From assembly GCA_009780315.1 (NCBI GenBank), contig WRAH01000023.1:1-44860 (forward strand): 44,860 nucleotides of DNA, written 5' to 3'. Numbering within the stretch: the stretch's first letter is position 1; every line of letters begins with the position of its first letter. The notes beneath the pieces are model-generated. The model was given only the letters and a program-made list of their open reading frames with translations. It ran no database searches and was not told the DNA's origin. The position numbers were made by a program, and so were the translations under genes. This document shows, one piece after another, positions 6,313-15,489 of the stretch. This DNA is from Defluviitaleaceae bacterium (GTDB taxonomy: Bacteria; Bacillota; Clostridia; Lachnospirales; WQUN01).

Positions 6313-8337
6313 TTGCTGGATAATATTACAGTTGGCAATGCAATGGAAATTAAGTTAGACGACCATTTGCCTGAATATCCCGATTTTGAAAAGGGTATTA
6401 ACCGCGCCCCAAGCCGTGGCTTTAGGCTTACAAAAGCCCAAGCAGAAACCGCATTAAGAAATGCACTGCGTTATGTGCCAGAAAGTTTACATGAGACACT
6501 TGCACCAGAATTTATGGAAGAACTCGTGACCTATGGCAGAATTTACGCCTATCGTTATCGCCCTGCGGGCAGAATCTATGGCAAACCTGTAGATGCATAC
6601 GAGGGTAAGTGTTTGCAAGGTAAAGCTTTTCAAGTCATGATTGACAATAATTTAGACTTTGCAACAGCTTTGTATCCTTATGAACTTGTAACCTATGGTG
6701 AAACGGGCAGTGTGTGTCAAAACTGGTTGCAATATCGGCTGATTATCAAATATTTGCAAGCCCTTGATATTCACCAAACATTGGTGATTTCCAGCGGGCA
6801 TCCCATGGGGTTATTCCCTTCAAAACCAGACGCACCCCGTGTCATTATTACAAATGCGTTGATGGTGGGCATGTTTGACAATCTTGAAGATTGGGAAGTT
6901 GCACAGCAGATGGGCGTTGCAAACTATGGGCAAATGACTGCCGGTGGCTGGATGTACATTGGCCCCCAAGGCATAGTCCATGGGACTTACAATACGTTGC
7001 TTAATGCAGGACGGTTAAAGCTGGGCTTGCCTCTGGATAAGGATTTAAGCGGCGTTCTTTTTGTGTCAAGTGGACTTGGCGGAATGAGCGGCGCACAGCC
7101 AAAGGCAATGGAAATTGCAGGCGGCGTGGCAATTGTTGCAGAAGTTGACGGCGTACGTATTAAAACCCGTCACGAACAGGGCTGGGTACGCAAAGTCAGC
7201 AAGGACTTAAAAGAAGTCTTTGCCATGGCGCAGGAATCTTTAGACAAAAAAGAACCTATGTCTATTGCGTACCATGGAAATATTGTGGATTTATTGCAAT
7301 ATGCTGTTGACCATAAGATGAGCATTCCATTATTAAGTGACCAAACATCTTGTCATAATGTGTATGAAGGTGGATATTGTCCGTTAATCACTTTTGAAGA
7401 ACGTACTAACTTATTAGCAACTGACCGCAAAAAGTTTACTGGGTTAGTTGATGAAGCTTTGCGTAAGCATATTGAGCTGATTCAAATTTTATCCAAGAAT
7501 GGTTCATACTTTTTTGATTATGGCAATGCCTTCTTAAAATCTGTTTATGACGCTGGTGTTAAGGAAATCTCTAAAAATGGTGTGGATGAAAAAGATGGAT
7601 TTATTTTCCCATCCTATGTAGAGGATATTCTTGGGCCAGAACTTTTTGATTTTGGATACGGCCCTTTCCGCTGGGTATGTTTAAGTGGCGACCCCGAAGA
7701 TTTGCGTAAGACAGATGCCGCTGCCATGGACTGTATCGACCCTAACCGACGCGCCCAAGACAGGGATAATTATATTTGGGTGCGTGATGCAGAAAAAAAT
7801 AAAATGGTTGTTGGTACACAAGCCAGAATTTTATACCAAGACGCAGAAGGACGCACAAAAATTGCATTGCGCTTTAATGAAATGGTGAAAAATGGAGAGG
7901 TTGCTCCAATCATGCTTGGGCGTGACCATCATGATGTGTCTGGTACAGACTCCCCTTTCCGTGAAACATCAAATATTAAGGATGGCAGTAATGTGATGGC
8001 AGACATGGCAACACAATGTTTCGCAGGAAATGCCGCCCGTGGAATGAGCCTCGTTGCCTTACACAATGGCGGCGGTGTGGGTATTGGAAAGTCAATCAAT
8101 GGCGGATTCGGTATGGTCTTGGATGGTTCTGACGGGGCGGCTGAAATTATAAAGTCATCTATGATGTGGGATGTCATGGGTGGAATCGCCCGCCGTGCAT
8201 GGGCAAGAAATGAAAATTCTATTTCAACTGCTGCCGAATACAACAAAAACTACAGTGGCAAAGGACATATTACTTTGCCCTATGTTGCTGATGATATACT
8301 TGTGGAAAATGCAGTAAGAAAAGCTATGCAAAAATAA
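6313..8337 (+). CDS. hutU: Urocanate hydratase, long form
   Basis: A 674-residue urocanase, the NAD+-dependent enzyme that converts urocanate to imidazolonepropionate in the second step of histidine degradation. Recognisable parts are YGQMTAGGWMYIGPQGIVHG, the dinucleotide-binding segment SSGLGGMSGAQPKAM near residue 255, and GRDHHDVSGTDSPFRETSNI with the following NAARGMSLVALHNGGGVGIG near 535-595. It is about 120 residues longer than the classical ~555-residue enzymes; long forms are known in Firmicutes and Bacteroidota. The start is TTG at 6313 because GAGGTGG is well spaced; the ATG at 6343 has no such site. It is the first gene of the hut operon. Confidence 0.96.
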   Translation: MLDNITVGNAMEIKLDDHLPEYPDFEKGINRAPSRGFRLTKAQAETALRNALRYVPESLHETLAPEFMEELVTYGRIYAYRYRPAGRIYGKPVDAYEGKCLQGKAFQVMIDNNLDFATALYPYELVTYGETGSVCQNWLQYRLIIKYLQALDIHQTLVISSGHPMGLFPSKPDAPRVIITNALMVGMFDNLEDWEVAQQMGVANYGQMTAGGWMYIGPQGIVHGTYNTLLNAGRLKLGLPLDKDLSGVLFVSSGLGGMSGAQPKAMEIAGGVAIVAEVDGVRIKTRHEQGWVRKVSKDLKEVFAMAQESLDKKEPMSIAYHGNIVDLLQYAVDHKMSIPLLSDQTSCHNVYEGGYCPLITFEERTNLLATDRKKFTGLVDEALRKHIELIQILSKNGSYFFDYGNAFLKSVYDAGVKEISKNGVDEKDGFIFPSYVEDILGPELFDFGYGPFRWVCLSGDPEDLRKTDAAAMDCIDPNRRAQDRDNYIWVRDAEKNKMVVGTQARILYQDAEGRTKIALRFNEMVKNGEVAPIMLGRDHHDVSGTDSPFRETSNIKDGSNVMADMATQCFAGNAARGMSLVALHNGGGVGIGKSINGGFGMVLDGSDGAAEIIKSSMMWDVMGGIARRAWARNENSISTAAEYNKNYSGKGHITLPYVADDILVENAVRKAMQK

Positions 8338-8379
8338 ACACTGTGCAAAGCACTCGAGTTCAATGAGGAGGATTTATAA

Positions 8380-9276
8380 ATGACAAAACTTATCGAATGT
8401 ATACCAAACTTCAGCGAAGGACGGCGTATGGAAATTGTTGAAGGATTGGCTGATGTGGCGAAATCAATTTCTGGTGTTACACTCCTTGACTATTCCGCAG
8501 ATTCCAGTCACAACCGTTCTGTTTTTACGCTCATAGGCGACCCAAAAGGCATTAAAGCCGCCGCCGTTGCGCTAGCAAAATATGCAGCGGAAAAAATCGA
8601 TTTAACCCAACATGAAGGTGAACACCCACGCATGGGCGCAACGGATGTTATTCCATTTGTGCCAATAAAAAATGCGACCATGGAAGAATGTGTTGAAATT
8701 GCAAAAGAAGTGGGTGCGGCTCTTGCCAGCGAAGTAAAAATTCCGGTGTATTTGTATGAAGAAGCTGCATCAAAGAAAACACGCACCAACCTAGCTGCCG
8801 TGCGCAAGGGACAGTTTGAAGGCATGACAGAAAAAATGGCAAAACCTGAATGGGTACCAGATTTTGGCGAAGCCGCACCACATCCAACCGCAGGCGTAAC
8901 CGCAGTGGGTGCAAGAATGCCGCTTATTGCCTTTAACGTAAACCTCTCTACAAGCGATGTTAATATTGCAAATAATATTGCCAAAATTGTACGCGGTTCA
9001 TCAGGCGGGCTTAAATATTGCAAAGGCATAGGCATTTTGCTGGAAGACCGTAATGTAGCCCAAGTATCTATGAATATGGTGAATTATGAAGGCACTCCCC
9101 TTTATCGTGCTGTGGAACTTATCAAAGCCGAAGCAAAGCGTTATGGCGTACACGTTATCGGTACAGAGCTTATTGGCCTTGCCCCTGCCAAAGCTTTAAT
9201 TGACAGTGCAGAATATTATTTACAACTTGAAAACTTTGATTATGAGAAGCAAGTGCTGGAGAATCACATTATATGA
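8380..9276 (+). CDS. ftcD: Glutamate formimidoyltransferase (FtcD N-terminal type)
   Basis: A 298-residue enzyme matching the formiminotransferase half of FtcD. It moves the formimino group from N-formimino-L-glutamate to tetrahydrofolate. The start, LIECIPNFSEGRR, is the family signature, followed by LDYSADSSHNRSVFT, HPRMGATDVIPFVPI and GVTAVGARMPLIAFNVNLST. In mammals and some bacteria it is fused to the cyclodeaminase; here that half is a separate gene (10499). GAGGAGG lies about 10 bases before the ATG. The stop overlaps the hutI start as ATGA. The presence of FtcD rather than a formiminoglutamase shows that the histidine pathway feeds one-carbon units into folate. Confidence 0.95.
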   Translation: MTKLIECIPNFSEGRRMEIVEGLADVAKSISGVTLLDYSADSSHNRSVFTLIGDPKGIKAAAVALAKYAAEKIDLTQHEGEHPRMGATDVIPFVPIKNATMEECVEIAKEVGAALASEVKIPVYLYEEAASKKTRTNLAAVRKGQFEGMTEKMAKPEWVPDFGEAAPHPTAGVTAVGARMPLIAFNVNLSTSDVNIANNIAKIVRGSSGGLKYCKGIGILLEDRNVAQVSMNMVNYEGTPLYRAVELIKAEAKRYGVHVIGTELIGLAPAKALIDSAEYYLQLENFDYEKQVLENHII

Positions 9277-10499
9277 GTGAATATTTAGTTGTAAACATTG
9301 GTCTGCTTGCCACGCCTGAAGGTATTAAACCCCTATCAGGTGTGGCACAAGGCAAAGTTCGGTTGATTAAAAATGCTGCAATCGGTATGAAAAATGGAAA
9401 AATAACCTTTGTAGGCGAAATGAAAGATGTTCCAAAACCATCTTCTACCGTTGAAATCATTGATGCAGAGGGTAGATTGGCAACGCCAGGGCTTGTTGAT
9501 GCCCATACACATTTAGTTTTTGGCGGTTATCGCCAACATGAGCTGGAGTTAAAGCTGGCTGGCGCAAGTTATTTGGAGATTTTGCAAAAGGGCGGCGGTA
9601 TTCTTTCTACTGTAGAAGCTACACGTGCCGCAACTTATGAAGAATTGTATGCTAAAGGGGTTGCATTTTTAAATGAAATGCTTGCCCACGGTACAACAAC
9701 AGTAGAAATAAAGTCTGGCTATGGCTTAGATATGGAAACAGAATTAAAGCAACTACAAGTCATAAACGACTTGGGAAAAAGTTATAATATAGTCTCTACC
9801 TTCATGGGCGCACATGCTGTCCCTAAAGAATACAAAGAAAATCCCAGTGCATATGTAGATTTTGTTATTGAGGATATGCTTCCTACAGTTGCAAGCCGTA
9901 AGTTTGCTAAGTATTGTGATATCTTTTGCGAAAACTCGGTTTTTGACATTGAACAGTCTCGCAGGATTTTAAACGAAGCAAAAACCCATGGGCTGGAAGT
10001 CAAAATCCATGCAGACGAAATTGTCCCAATGGGTGGTGCAGGACTTGCAGCAGAAGTTGGTGCAATTTCAGCCGAGCATTTGTTAGAAGCCAGTGATACA
10101 GATATCGACTTAATGGCAAAATGCGGTACAATCGCCGTTTTGCTTCCCGCAACCAGCTTTTATTTAGACAAAGGCTACGCCCGCGCCCGCACGATGATTG
10201 AAAAAGGCGTTCCTGTGGCAGTTGCGTCAGATTTCAACCCAGGTTCAAGCCCCAGTTATAACATGCAATTTGTACTCAACTTGGCATGTTTGAAGCTGAA
10301 ACTTTCTCCCGTCGAAGCCCTCACTGCGGCGACTTTAAATGCAGCGGCTTCTATTGGTTTGGCAGGTTCAAAAGGCAGTCTGGAAGTGGGTAAAGATGCC
10401 GACATAGCCATTTGGGACTGCCCAGATTTAAACTTCCTATTTTATCGATATGGAAATAATCAAGCCTATGAAATAATTAGAAATGGATGGATGCCATAA
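9273..10499 (+). CDS. hutI: Imidazolonepropionase
   Basis: A 408-residue amidohydrolase that opens imidazolonepropionate to formiminoglutamate, the third step of histidine degradation. Metal-binding histidines appear in TPGLVDAHTHLVFGGYR near residue 75. Further family parts are EIKSGYGLDMETELKQL, KIHADEIVPMGGAGLAAEVGA with the conserved H, SAEHLL, and VAVASDFNPGSSPSYNM near the end of the barrel. Length is normal. The start overlaps the ftcD stop by 4 bases and the stop overlaps the next start by 1 base, so the three genes are tightly coupled. Confidence 0.97.
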   Translation: MSEYLVVNIGLLATPEGIKPLSGVAQGKVRLIKNAAIGMKNGKITFVGEMKDVPKPSSTVEIIDAEGRLATPGLVDAHTHLVFGGYRQHELELKLAGASYLEILQKGGGILSTVEATRAATYEELYAKGVAFLNEMLAHGTTTVEIKSGYGLDMETELKQLQVINDLGKSYNIVSTFMGAHAVPKEYKENPSAYVDFVIEDMLPTVASRKFAKYCDIFCENSVFDIEQSRRILNEAKTHGLEVKIHADEIVPMGGAGLAAEVGAISAEHLLEASDTDIDLMAKCGTIAVLLPATSFYLDKGYARARTMIEKGVPVAVASDFNPGSSPSYNMQFVLNLACLKLKLSPVEALTAATLNAAASIGLAGSKGSLEVGKDADIAIWDCPDLNFLFYRYGNNQAYEIIRNGWMP

Positions 10500-11122
10500 T
10501 GTTAACAGAACTTAAAGTAAATGAATTTGTAAATTTAATCGCCTCAGATACGCCAGCCCCTGGCGGCGGTTCAGTAGCCGCTGTTACGGCCGCCCAAGGT
10601 ATCGCCCTGACAAAAATGGTGACAGCACTCACCATCGGTAAGAAAAAATATGCCGAACATGATGGGTTAATGCAAGAAATTGCAAGTGAAGCCAGCACTT
10701 TAACTGCAAAACTTGTAGATTTTGTAAACAAAGATACGGAAGCTTACAATGGTGTAAGTGCAGTTTTTTCCATGCCAAAGGCAACTGATGAAGAAAAAAC
10801 TGCCCGTTCAGCCGCCATGCAAAATGCTTTAAAGGCCGCGGCAATTGTTCCCTTTGAAATCATGCAAACTTGCTTTGACGCACTTAAAATTACAGAACAA
10901 GCGATAGGCAAATCTAATGTCAATGCCGCTTCTGACCTTGGTGTTTCTGCCCTAAACCTAGGCGCAGGTGTAAAGGGTGCGTGGTTAAATGTGAAGATAA
11001 ACCTTTCTGGCATAAAAGATGAAGCTTTTGTAAACGAGTACACCCAAAAAGGTGTGAAAGTGTATGATGAAGCGTGTGCAATTTCTGAAAGAGTATATCA
11101 GGCTATTTTAGCGATAGTGTAA
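10499..11122 (+). CDS. fchA: Formimidoyltetrahydrofolate cyclodeaminase
   Basis: A 207-residue helical protein of the cyclodeaminase family, which converts 5-formimino-THF to 5,10-methenyl-THF and ammonia. The signature SDTPAPGGGSVAAVTAAQGIA lies near residue 19 from the chosen start; KSNVNAASDLGVSALNLGAGVKGAWLNVKINL is the conserved C-terminal part. I use the ATG at 10499, which overlaps the hutI TAA (TAATG) and matches the usual family N-terminus; an in-frame ATG at 10487 would add four residues. It works directly after FtcD and completes the folate branch of the operon. Confidence 0.93.
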   Translation: MLTELKVNEFVNLIASDTPAPGGGSVAAVTAAQGIALTKMVTALTIGKKKYAEHDGLMQEIASEASTLTAKLVDFVNKDTEAYNGVSAVFSMPKATDEEKTARSAAMQNALKAAAIVPFEIMQTCFDALKITEQAIGKSNVNAASDLGVSALNLGAGVKGAWLNVKINLSGIKDEAFVNEYTQKGVKVYDEACAISERVYQAILAIV

Positions 11123-11141
11123 TTAGATAGGAGATAAAAAG

Positions 11142-11558
11142 ATGACTTTTGATGTTTTTTTAAATTTTGATGGTGATTGCCGTGAAGCGTTGAATTTTTA
11201 TGCAGAGGTATTTGGTCTTGAAGTACCTGCACAAATTATGACATATGACCAAGCCCCAGATGGGGAGGATATGGGTATAGGCAATGAAGGACGTATTCTT
11301 TACGCTACATTGCCCATCTTTGGCAGTAATGTAATGTTTTCAGACTGCCCAGCAGGTGGTGACAGTTATGTAAAAGGCACAAATATAGCCTTGACATTAG
11401 GTACTTCTGATGAAGTTGAACTGACGAAAGTTTTTAATGCCTTAGCAAAAGATGGAGAAATACAAATGCCTTTAGAAAAAACATTTTTTAGTGAGCTTTA
11501 CGGCATGGTCACAGATAAATTTCAAATGACATGGCAACTAAGCAAAACTAGAATTTAA
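11142..11558 (+). CDS. VOC-superfamily (PhnB/glyoxalase-like) protein
   Basis: A 138-residue protein of the vicinal-oxygen-chelate superfamily, PhnB-like subgroup. The opening FLNFDGDCREALNFYAEVFG is characteristic, as are YATLPIFGSNVMFSDCP and the closing FFSELYGMVTDKFQMTWQL. Proteins of this group fold as paired beta-alpha-beta-beta-beta units; some bind metal and act on small substrates, but most are uncharacterised. TAGGAG is well placed before the ATG. It sits within the hut operon, 19 bases after the cyclodeaminase, and is not a standard hut gene. A role in handling a histidine-pathway intermediate is possible but unsupported. Confidence 0.8.
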   Translation: MTFDVFLNFDGDCREALNFYAEVFGLEVPAQIMTYDQAPDGEDMGIGNEGRILYATLPIFGSNVMFSDCPAGGDSYVKGTNIALTLGTSDEVELTKVFNALAKDGEIQMPLEKTFFSELYGMVTDKFQMTWQLSKTRI

Positions 11559-11568
11559 GGAGAAAATA

Positions 11569-12387
11569 ATGCAAACCCATGACAAGCTAAAACACTTATT
11601 GCAAGAAAGTGAGCGCAATGAATATGCGTTGCCTAATGACATTGATATGGACAAGCTTGCAAAGGATATGCTTGCCTATATTGGTAGTGTGGACTCAGAG
11701 TTGAGAGATTCACTTATTTATGCTTCTTTTTATATGTTTTTTGAAAAGGAAAAATTTTCACCTCAACAAATAAAGGGAATTTTATTAACCGCTATAGACG
11801 AAAATCATTTATTTCATGGCATTGATGAAAATGGTACGGATTCAGTATTTACCCGTGCATTTTCGGTGTTGATTGTTCCCATTGGATTGCGTAGCCATAG
11901 AAAAACGCAGTTTTTATCTGCTGATGAAATGATGCATATTCAGGCTGCTGTGGTGCGGTATATTCATGAGGAAAAGGATATGCGTGGTTATGTAGATGAT
12001 AAAGGCTGGGCTCATGCACTTGCCCATGCCGCAGACGCGTTGTCAGCATTGGCTTTGTGCGAATCAGCCAATGTGGATAGTCTAACCCAGATTTTGGACA
12101 CCATAGAATTTATTTTAAAAAAACCACGTGCCATTTATGCTTATGAAGAAGATGAACGTCTAACAACAGCTTTTATAGAAGTATATAACCGCAAAATTTT
12201 GTCTGAAGAAGCAATGAAAAACTGGCTCGAAAAATTTTCAATTCCAAAAAAGAACATTCCACCTGATACAATGTTACTTGCAGTGAGCATGAAAAATTTT
12301 ATGAGAAGCATATATTTTCGTCTAAAAGAAGACGACCCAATAAAGCAAACAGTAAAGCAGTATTGTAAATGCAGATGGGTGAAATAA
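11569..12387 (+). CDS. DUF2785 family protein
   Basis: A 272-residue protein that fits the DUF2785 family. The best markers are the central DDKGWAHALAHAADALSALA, the helical repeats around it, and YEDERLTTAF followed by FRNFYFR-like helices near the end. It is probably cytoplasmic and all-helical, with no signal peptide or membrane segment. AAGGAG precedes the ATG with 6-base spacing, and it begins 10 bases after the VOC gene. It separates that gene from hutH within an otherwise complete histidine operon. Its function is not known. Confidence 0.78.
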   Translation: MQTHDKLKHLLQESERNEYALPNDIDMDKLAKDMLAYIGSVDSELRDSLIYASFYMFFEKEKFSPQQIKGILLTAIDENHLFHGIDENGTDSVFTRAFSVLIVPIGLRSHRKTQFLSADEMMHIQAAVVRYIHEEKDMRGYVDDKGWAHALAHAADALSALALCESANVDSLTQILDTIEFILKKPRAIYAYEEDERLTTAFIEVYNRKILSEEAMKNWLEKFSIPKKNIPPDTMLLAVSMKNFMRSIYFRLKEDDPIKQTVKQYCKCRWVK

Positions 12388-12418
12388 CTGCATTTGCAAT
12401 CATTAAGGAGGAGACTAA

Positions 12419-14017
12419 ATGGAAAGTCACCATAAAGATACTCTGGTTACAATCACATCAAAGGAACTGCTGACATTAGACGAGTTGGTTTTAGTGGCAC
12501 GTTTTCACGGAATGGTAGCACTGCATGATGATACAAAAACAGTGGTAAAAAAATCTCGTGACACGGTGGAGCAAATGCTTGCAGAAAACCGAGTGGTCTA
12601 TGGAATAACCACGGGTTTTGGCAGTTTTTATAATAAAGTCATTGACGCCAATCAAACCCATGCACTTCAACGGAATTTAATTGAAAGTCATGCCTGTGGA
12701 GTAGGCGAGCCTTTGCCAGAAGATGTTGTAAGGGCAATGATGCTTTTGCGTATAAAATCTCTGTCCCAAGGATATTCTGGTATTCGCCTTTCTACATTAG
12801 AAAAACTAGTTGAAATGCTGAATAAAGGTGTCACCCCAGTGGTTCCAGAGAAAGGTTCACTTGGTGCAAGCGGAGACCTTTGCCCTTTGTCCCACATGAT
12901 TTTGCCCCTCCTTGGCAAAGGCGAGGCATTTTATAAAGGTGAACGCTTGGGTGGCGCAGAAGCAATGCAAAAAGCGGATATTTCTACAATTGAGCTGGAA
13001 GCCAAAGAAGGGTTAGCCTTAAACAATGGAACACAATGCATGACCGCAATAGGTGCATTGGCAGTTTATGATGCGAAAAATCTTATGGAAACAGCTGAAC
13101 TTTCTGCGGCTTTATCACTAGAAGCACTGAATGGGCGCATTGACGCATTTAATGCACCTATCCATACACTGCGCCGTCAAACAGGACAACAGGCAAGCGC
13201 GGCAAAAATGCGTGAAAATACGGCAAACTCCACATTCCTATATGACTTGAATACAGAAACAAAACATTCCCGTGTACAAGATGCGTATGCATTACGTTGT
13301 ATTGCACAGGTACATGGTGCAAGCCGTGACGCAATTGAATATGTAACCACCATTATTGAGCGGGAAATGAATGCCGTCACAGATAACCCGCTGATTTTTG
13401 ACGACCATGCTATTTCCTGCGGAAACTTCCATGGACAGCCTGTGGCACTGGCAATGGACTTCTTAGGTATTGCATTAGCCGAGCTGGCTAATATTTCTGA
13501 ACGCCGTCTTGAGCGTATGGTGAATAAAGACCTATCAAACGGGCTTCCAGCCTATCTTACCGATGATGGTAAAGGCGGTTTGCATTCTGGTTTTATGATT
13601 GTACAGTATTCTGCCGCGGCATTGGTTTCTGAAAACAAAGTGTTGGCACACCCTGCCAGTGTAGATTCAATTTCCAGTTCCAACAATCAAGAAGACCATG
13701 TGTCAATGGGTACAATTGCGGCACGAAAAGCCGCAAACATTCTTGAAAACGTGCAACAAGTCATTGCTATGGAACTTTTAACTGGGGCGCAAGCCATTGA
13801 CTTACGTAAAAAAGGTGTCATGCGCGATGGTTTAGAAACCAATCAGCAACCCAAATGGCAAAATGCTGCAAAGCTTCCAACAACACTTGGAGCAGCAACG
13901 GCAAAAGTGTATGCAAAAATTCGGGCACAAGTACCAGAAATGATGGTAGACCGCGTAATCGCACCAGATATAGCCAAAGTGGCAAATATTATAAAAGCGG
14001 AGGGATTTATAAAATGA
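12419..14017 (+). CDS. hutH: Histidine ammonia-lyase
   Basis: A 532-residue aromatic amino-acid lyase that releases ammonia from histidine to give urocanate, the entry step of the pathway. The residues that form the MIO prosthetic group, A150-S151-G152, lie in KGSLGASGDLCPLSHM. YGITTGFGSF near residue 61 and NGTQCMTAIGAL near 200 are further family markers, and SISSSNNQEDHVSMG lies in the C-terminal part. These features favour histidine over other aromatic lyases, as does the operon context. AAGGAGGAG precedes the ATG. The gene is slightly longer than the usual ~510 residues. Its stop overlaps a tiny reading frame ahead of the tryptophanase gene. Confidence 0.95.
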   Translation: MESHHKDTLVTITSKELLTLDELVLVARFHGMVALHDDTKTVVKKSRDTVEQMLAENRVVYGITTGFGSFYNKVIDANQTHALQRNLIESHACGVGEPLPEDVVRAMMLLRIKSLSQGYSGIRLSTLEKLVEMLNKGVTPVVPEKGSLGASGDLCPLSHMILPLLGKGEAFYKGERLGGAEAMQKADISTIELEAKEGLALNNGTQCMTAIGALAVYDAKNLMETAELSAALSLEALNGRIDAFNAPIHTLRRQTGQQASAAKMRENTANSTFLYDLNTETKHSRVQDAYALRCIAQVHGASRDAIEYVTTIIEREMNAVTDNPLIFDDHAISCGNFHGQPVALAMDFLGIALAELANISERRLERMVNKDLSNGLPAYLTDDGKGGLHSGFMIVQYSAAALVSENKVLAHPASVDSISSSNNQEDHVSMGTIAARKAANILENVQQVIAMELLTGAQAIDLRKKGVMRDGLETNQQPKWQNAAKLPTTLGAATAKVYAKIRAQVPEMMVDRVIAPDIAKVANIIKAEGFIK

Positions 14018-14049
14018 TTGCCTCCTATGACGTGAAAGGGGCCTATTAA
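14014..14049 (+). CDS. Possible 11-residue coupling peptide between hutH and tnaA
   Basis: An ATG at 14014 overlaps the hutH stop as ATGA and opens 11 codons, [11 protein letters not shown], ending in TAA one base before the tnaA ATG. It has a strong site of its own, GGAGGG at 13999-14004 with 9-base spacing. The tnaA ribosome binding site (AAAGGGG, 14035-14041) lies within it, so translation of the micro-frame could open or mask that site. It has no Trp codon and so does not resemble the TnaC leader of enterobacteria. It may be translated only as a link, or not at all. Confidence 0.4.
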   Translation: MIASYDVKGAY

Positions 14050-14050
14050 A

Positions 14051-15439
14051 ATGGCGAAGTATGTACCCGAACCATTCCGCATTAAAATGGTGGAAAAAAT
14101 TAAAATGCTGACAAAAGAAGAACGTGCCCAAAAAATCAAAGAAGCAGATTATAATTTGTTTGGTCTGCGCTCTGAAGATGTTTACATTGACCTGCTTACT
14201 GATTCTGGTACAGGTGCAATGAGTTCCGACCAATGGGGTGGACTTATGCAGGGTGATGAAGCCTATGCAGGTTCAAAATCCTATTATAATGTCATTGACT
14301 CAGGGCGAGACATTTTTGGTTATGAATACATCCAACCTGTACATCAAGGACGCGCTGGTGAAAAAGTCATTTTCCCCTTGTTTTTAAGTAAGGGGAAGTA
14401 TGCAATTTCTAATACATTTTTTGATACAACACGGGCACATGTAGAACTTTGCGGCGCACGTGCTATTGACTGCGTAATAGAAGCGGCTAAAAATCCAGCT
14501 GTTCGTGCGCCCTTTAAAGGCAATATGGACATTCCCAAACTTGAAAAGCTCATCAACGAACTGGGTGCAGAAAATGTAGGTCTTATCGTATTGACGATAA
14601 CAAACAACTCCGCAGGGGGACAACCTGTTTCCATGGAAAATATTAAAGCCACATCAGAGGTATGCAAAAAATACGGTTTAACCATGGAAATTGACTGTGC
14701 CCGCTTTGCTGAAAACGCTTACTTCATTAAACGGGATGAAAAGGGTTATCAGGATAAATCCATTAAAGACATTGTACGTGAAATGTTTAGCTATGGCGAC
14801 ATTTTCCACATGTCATCAAAAAAAGATGCTATCGTAAATATGGGCGGCGTGCTTGGTGTAAAAGACGGCAACAATCCAGTAATTCCAAATATTAAAGCAA
14901 ACTGTGTATCTTACGAAGGTTTTTACACCTATGGTGGACTTTCTGGGCGGGATATGGAGTCTCTTGCCATTGGTTTGCAGGAAGGTATTGATGAGGATTT
15001 TCTCCACTATCGTATTGGTCAATGTGAATACCTAGCTGCGAAACTAGATGAAGCAGGTGTTATTTATCAAAGCCCTGTAGGTGGTCATGGTCTTTTTATT
15101 GACGCGGCGGCAATGTTCCCTCAAATTCCATATAACGAATTTCCCGCTCAAGTATTAGCCATCGAACTTTACAAAGAGGCTGGAATCCGCACTTGCGATA
15201 TTGGTAGTTTCATGATGGGCAACGACCCAGATACAGGCGAACAAATTAAATCCGATTTTGAATTTACAAGATTTGCAATCCCTCGCCGTGTTTATACTCA
15301 AGCCCACTTTGATATTATGGCAGACGCGCTCATTGCAATAAAAAAGCGCGCAGGTGAAATAAAGCGTGGCATGAGAATTACATGGGAACCTCCGATTTTG
15401 CGCCATTTCCAAGCGAAATTAGAATATATAAATAAATAA
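14051..15439 (+). CDS. tnaA: Tryptophanase (beta-eliminating lyase family)
   Basis: A 462-residue PLP enzyme of the tryptophanase/tyrosine phenol-lyase family, which splits the amino acid into an aromatic product, pyruvate and ammonia. The PLP lysine is in [14 protein letters not shown] (K257/K258). Several residues favour tryptophan over tyrosine: D125 in [10 protein letters not shown] (tyrosine lyase has Thr there), DIGSF in place of the tyrosine-lyase ERG segment carrying the phenol-binding Arg, and H452 in ILRHFQAKL (tyrosine lyase has Phe). These comparisons are from memory of the E. coli and Citrobacter enzymes. It is the last gene of the operon, 33 bases after hutH, and ends at a strong terminator. 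The product would be indole. Confidence 0.85.
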   Translation: MAKYVPEPFRIKMVEKIKMLTKEERAQKIKEADYNLFGLRSEDVYIDLLTDSGTGAMSSDQWGGLMQGDEAYAGSKSYYNVIDSGRDIFGYEYIQPVHQGRAGEKVIFPLFLSKGKYAISNTFFDTTRAHVELCGARAIDCVIEAAKNPAVRAPFKGNMDIPKLEKLINELGAENVGLIVLTITNNSAGGQPVSMENIKATSEVCKKYGLTMEIDCARFAENAYFIKRDEKGYQDKSIKDIVREMFSYGDIFHMSSKKDAIVNMGGVLGVKDGNNPVIPNIKANCVSYEGFYTYGGLSGRDMESLAIGLQEGIDEDFLHYRIGQCEYLAAKLDEAGVIYQSPVGGHGLFIDAAAMFPQIPYNEFPAQVLAIELYKEAGIRTCDIGSFMMGNDPDTGEQIKSDFEFTRFAIPRRVYTQAHFDIMADALIAIKKRAGEIKRGMRITWEPPILRHFQAKLEYINK

Positions 15440-15483
15440 AAAAACAGCCTTGCATTGTAAAAACTTTGCAAGGCTGTTTTTTT
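15438..15483 (+). terminator. Terminator of the hut-tnaA operon, bidirectional
   Basis: Arms AAACAGCCTTGCA and TGCAAGGCTGTTT form a strong stem with an A-tract before it and a T-tract after it. It lies between two convergent genes and can serve both. Confidence 0.88.
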
Positions 15484-15489
15484 GTTTAT

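Noticed and set aside
8508..9035. A 175-codon open frame on the minus strand
   Set aside because: It lies wholly antisense to ftcD, has no ribosome binding site and no recognisable family; ftcD is certain.
14014..14049. TnaC-type tryptophan-sensing leader peptide
   Set aside because: The peptide has no Trp codon and the gene lies inside an operon rather than after its own promoter; only a coupling role is considered.
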